In this document: in pieces, positions 63,921 through 64,000 of the stretch
How positions within the stretch are numbered: the stretch's first letter is position 1
Layout: each line of letters opens with the position of its first letter
From: Hyphomicrobium_A sp963817485
Lineage (GTDB): Bacteria; Pseudomonadota; Alphaproteobacteria; Rhizobiales; Hyphomicrobiaceae
NCBI GenBank assembly: GCA_963817485.1
Contig: CAWFOR010000020.1
Location: forward strand, 1 to 64,000
Length of the DNA: 64,000 nt
Direction of reading: 5' to 3'
The notes under the pieces: generated by a model
What the model saw: only the letters and a program-made list of their open reading frames with translations
Told to the model about the DNA's origin: nothing
Database searches by the model: none
Position numbers and translations under genes: made by a program

Positions 63921-64000
63921 ATGACGAAGCTTGCGATTGCCGCGCTCACCGCCGCCATTCTTGCCGGCGTGACACCAGTGCTCGCCAAAGAGGACTGCAA
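63921..64000 (+). CDS. Start of a secreted protein, cut by window edge
   Basis: ATG 63921, preceded by CCCAGGAGACCAAAG, a good ribosome site. The first 26 residues form a signal peptide (KLAIAALTAAILAGVTPVLA) with a likely cleavage after VLA, followed by KEDC. The rest lies beyond the window, so the function cannot be told. Confidence 0.7.
   Translation, partial: MTKLAIAALTAAILAGVTPVLAKEDC

Noticed and set aside
1..64000. tRNA, rRNA, CRISPR, insertion sequences, prophage
   Set aside because: I looked on both strands for cloverleaf-like segments, regular short repeats with spacers, transposase motifs and phage genes and found none; a dedicated scan could still reveal a tRNA that I missed by eye.

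Overview
The window is a GC-rich chromosomal segment of an alphaproteobacterium, most probably from the Hyphomicrobiales. The evidence is family content: an RcdA/DUF1465 protein, a DUF1192 protein, a GT21 ceramide-type glucosyltransferase, two TorF-type porins, a zinc-free alphaproteobacterial bL31 and a MotA/MotB-like non-flagellar pair. I see no tRNA, rRNA, CRISPR array, transposase or phage gene.

Region 1 (1-34816) is a large surface-polysaccharide locus. The first leftward operon (9706 to the left edge) runs neuB-neuC-neuA, a capsule-type protein, gmd-fcl, a GT2, a methyltransferase, a GT4 and asnB. It should make a CMP-nonulosonic acid and GDP-L-fucose and assemble them. A dioxygenase and a methyltransferase (9916-11736) face a second leftward operon (22367 to 11760). 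That operon starts with a winged-helix regulator and a NusG/RfaH-type antiterminator, followed by a leader with a strong hairpin and an ops-like motif, then a nucleotide-sugar dehydrogenase, an epimerase, a sugar C-methyltransferase, an oxidoreductase, a GT4, two more methyltransferases and a Wzx-type flippase. Divergent from it are a WecA/WbpL-type initiating transferase and an epimerase, then a GT4 and a Wzy/ligase-type protein. Three small related lipoproteins, a beta-barrel protein, an APS kinase fused to a degenerate CysN-type GTPase, a phosphoheptose-isomerase-like protein and a UDP-glucuronate epimerase complete the region.

Region 2 (33851-45838) is mostly metabolism and envelope: threonine dehydrogenase and 2-amino-3-ketobutyrate CoA ligase, a CYTH-like protein, a CHRD protein, class I aldolase, a GlcG/HbpS protein, an HdeD-type protein, a ThiE-like protein, a Sel1-repeat protein, inositol monophosphatase and the MotA/MotB-like pair.

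Region 3 (46025-64000) holds an MsbA-like ABC transporter, rpmE, RcdA-like and DUF1192 genes with a candidate small RNA between them, a quinone oxidoreductase, GT21, two tandem glucosaminidase-type proteins, an SDR, two TorF porins with near-identical terminators, RNase T2 and a patatin-like protein.

About 29 apparent frameshifts fall in about 17 otherwise well-conserved genes, often as single-base indels in short homopolymers. I read most of them as uncorrected sequencing errors. The broken genes are therefore annotated as whole CDSs with approximate shift positions. Many start sites are fixed by 4-base stop/start overlaps (ATGA or GTGA).
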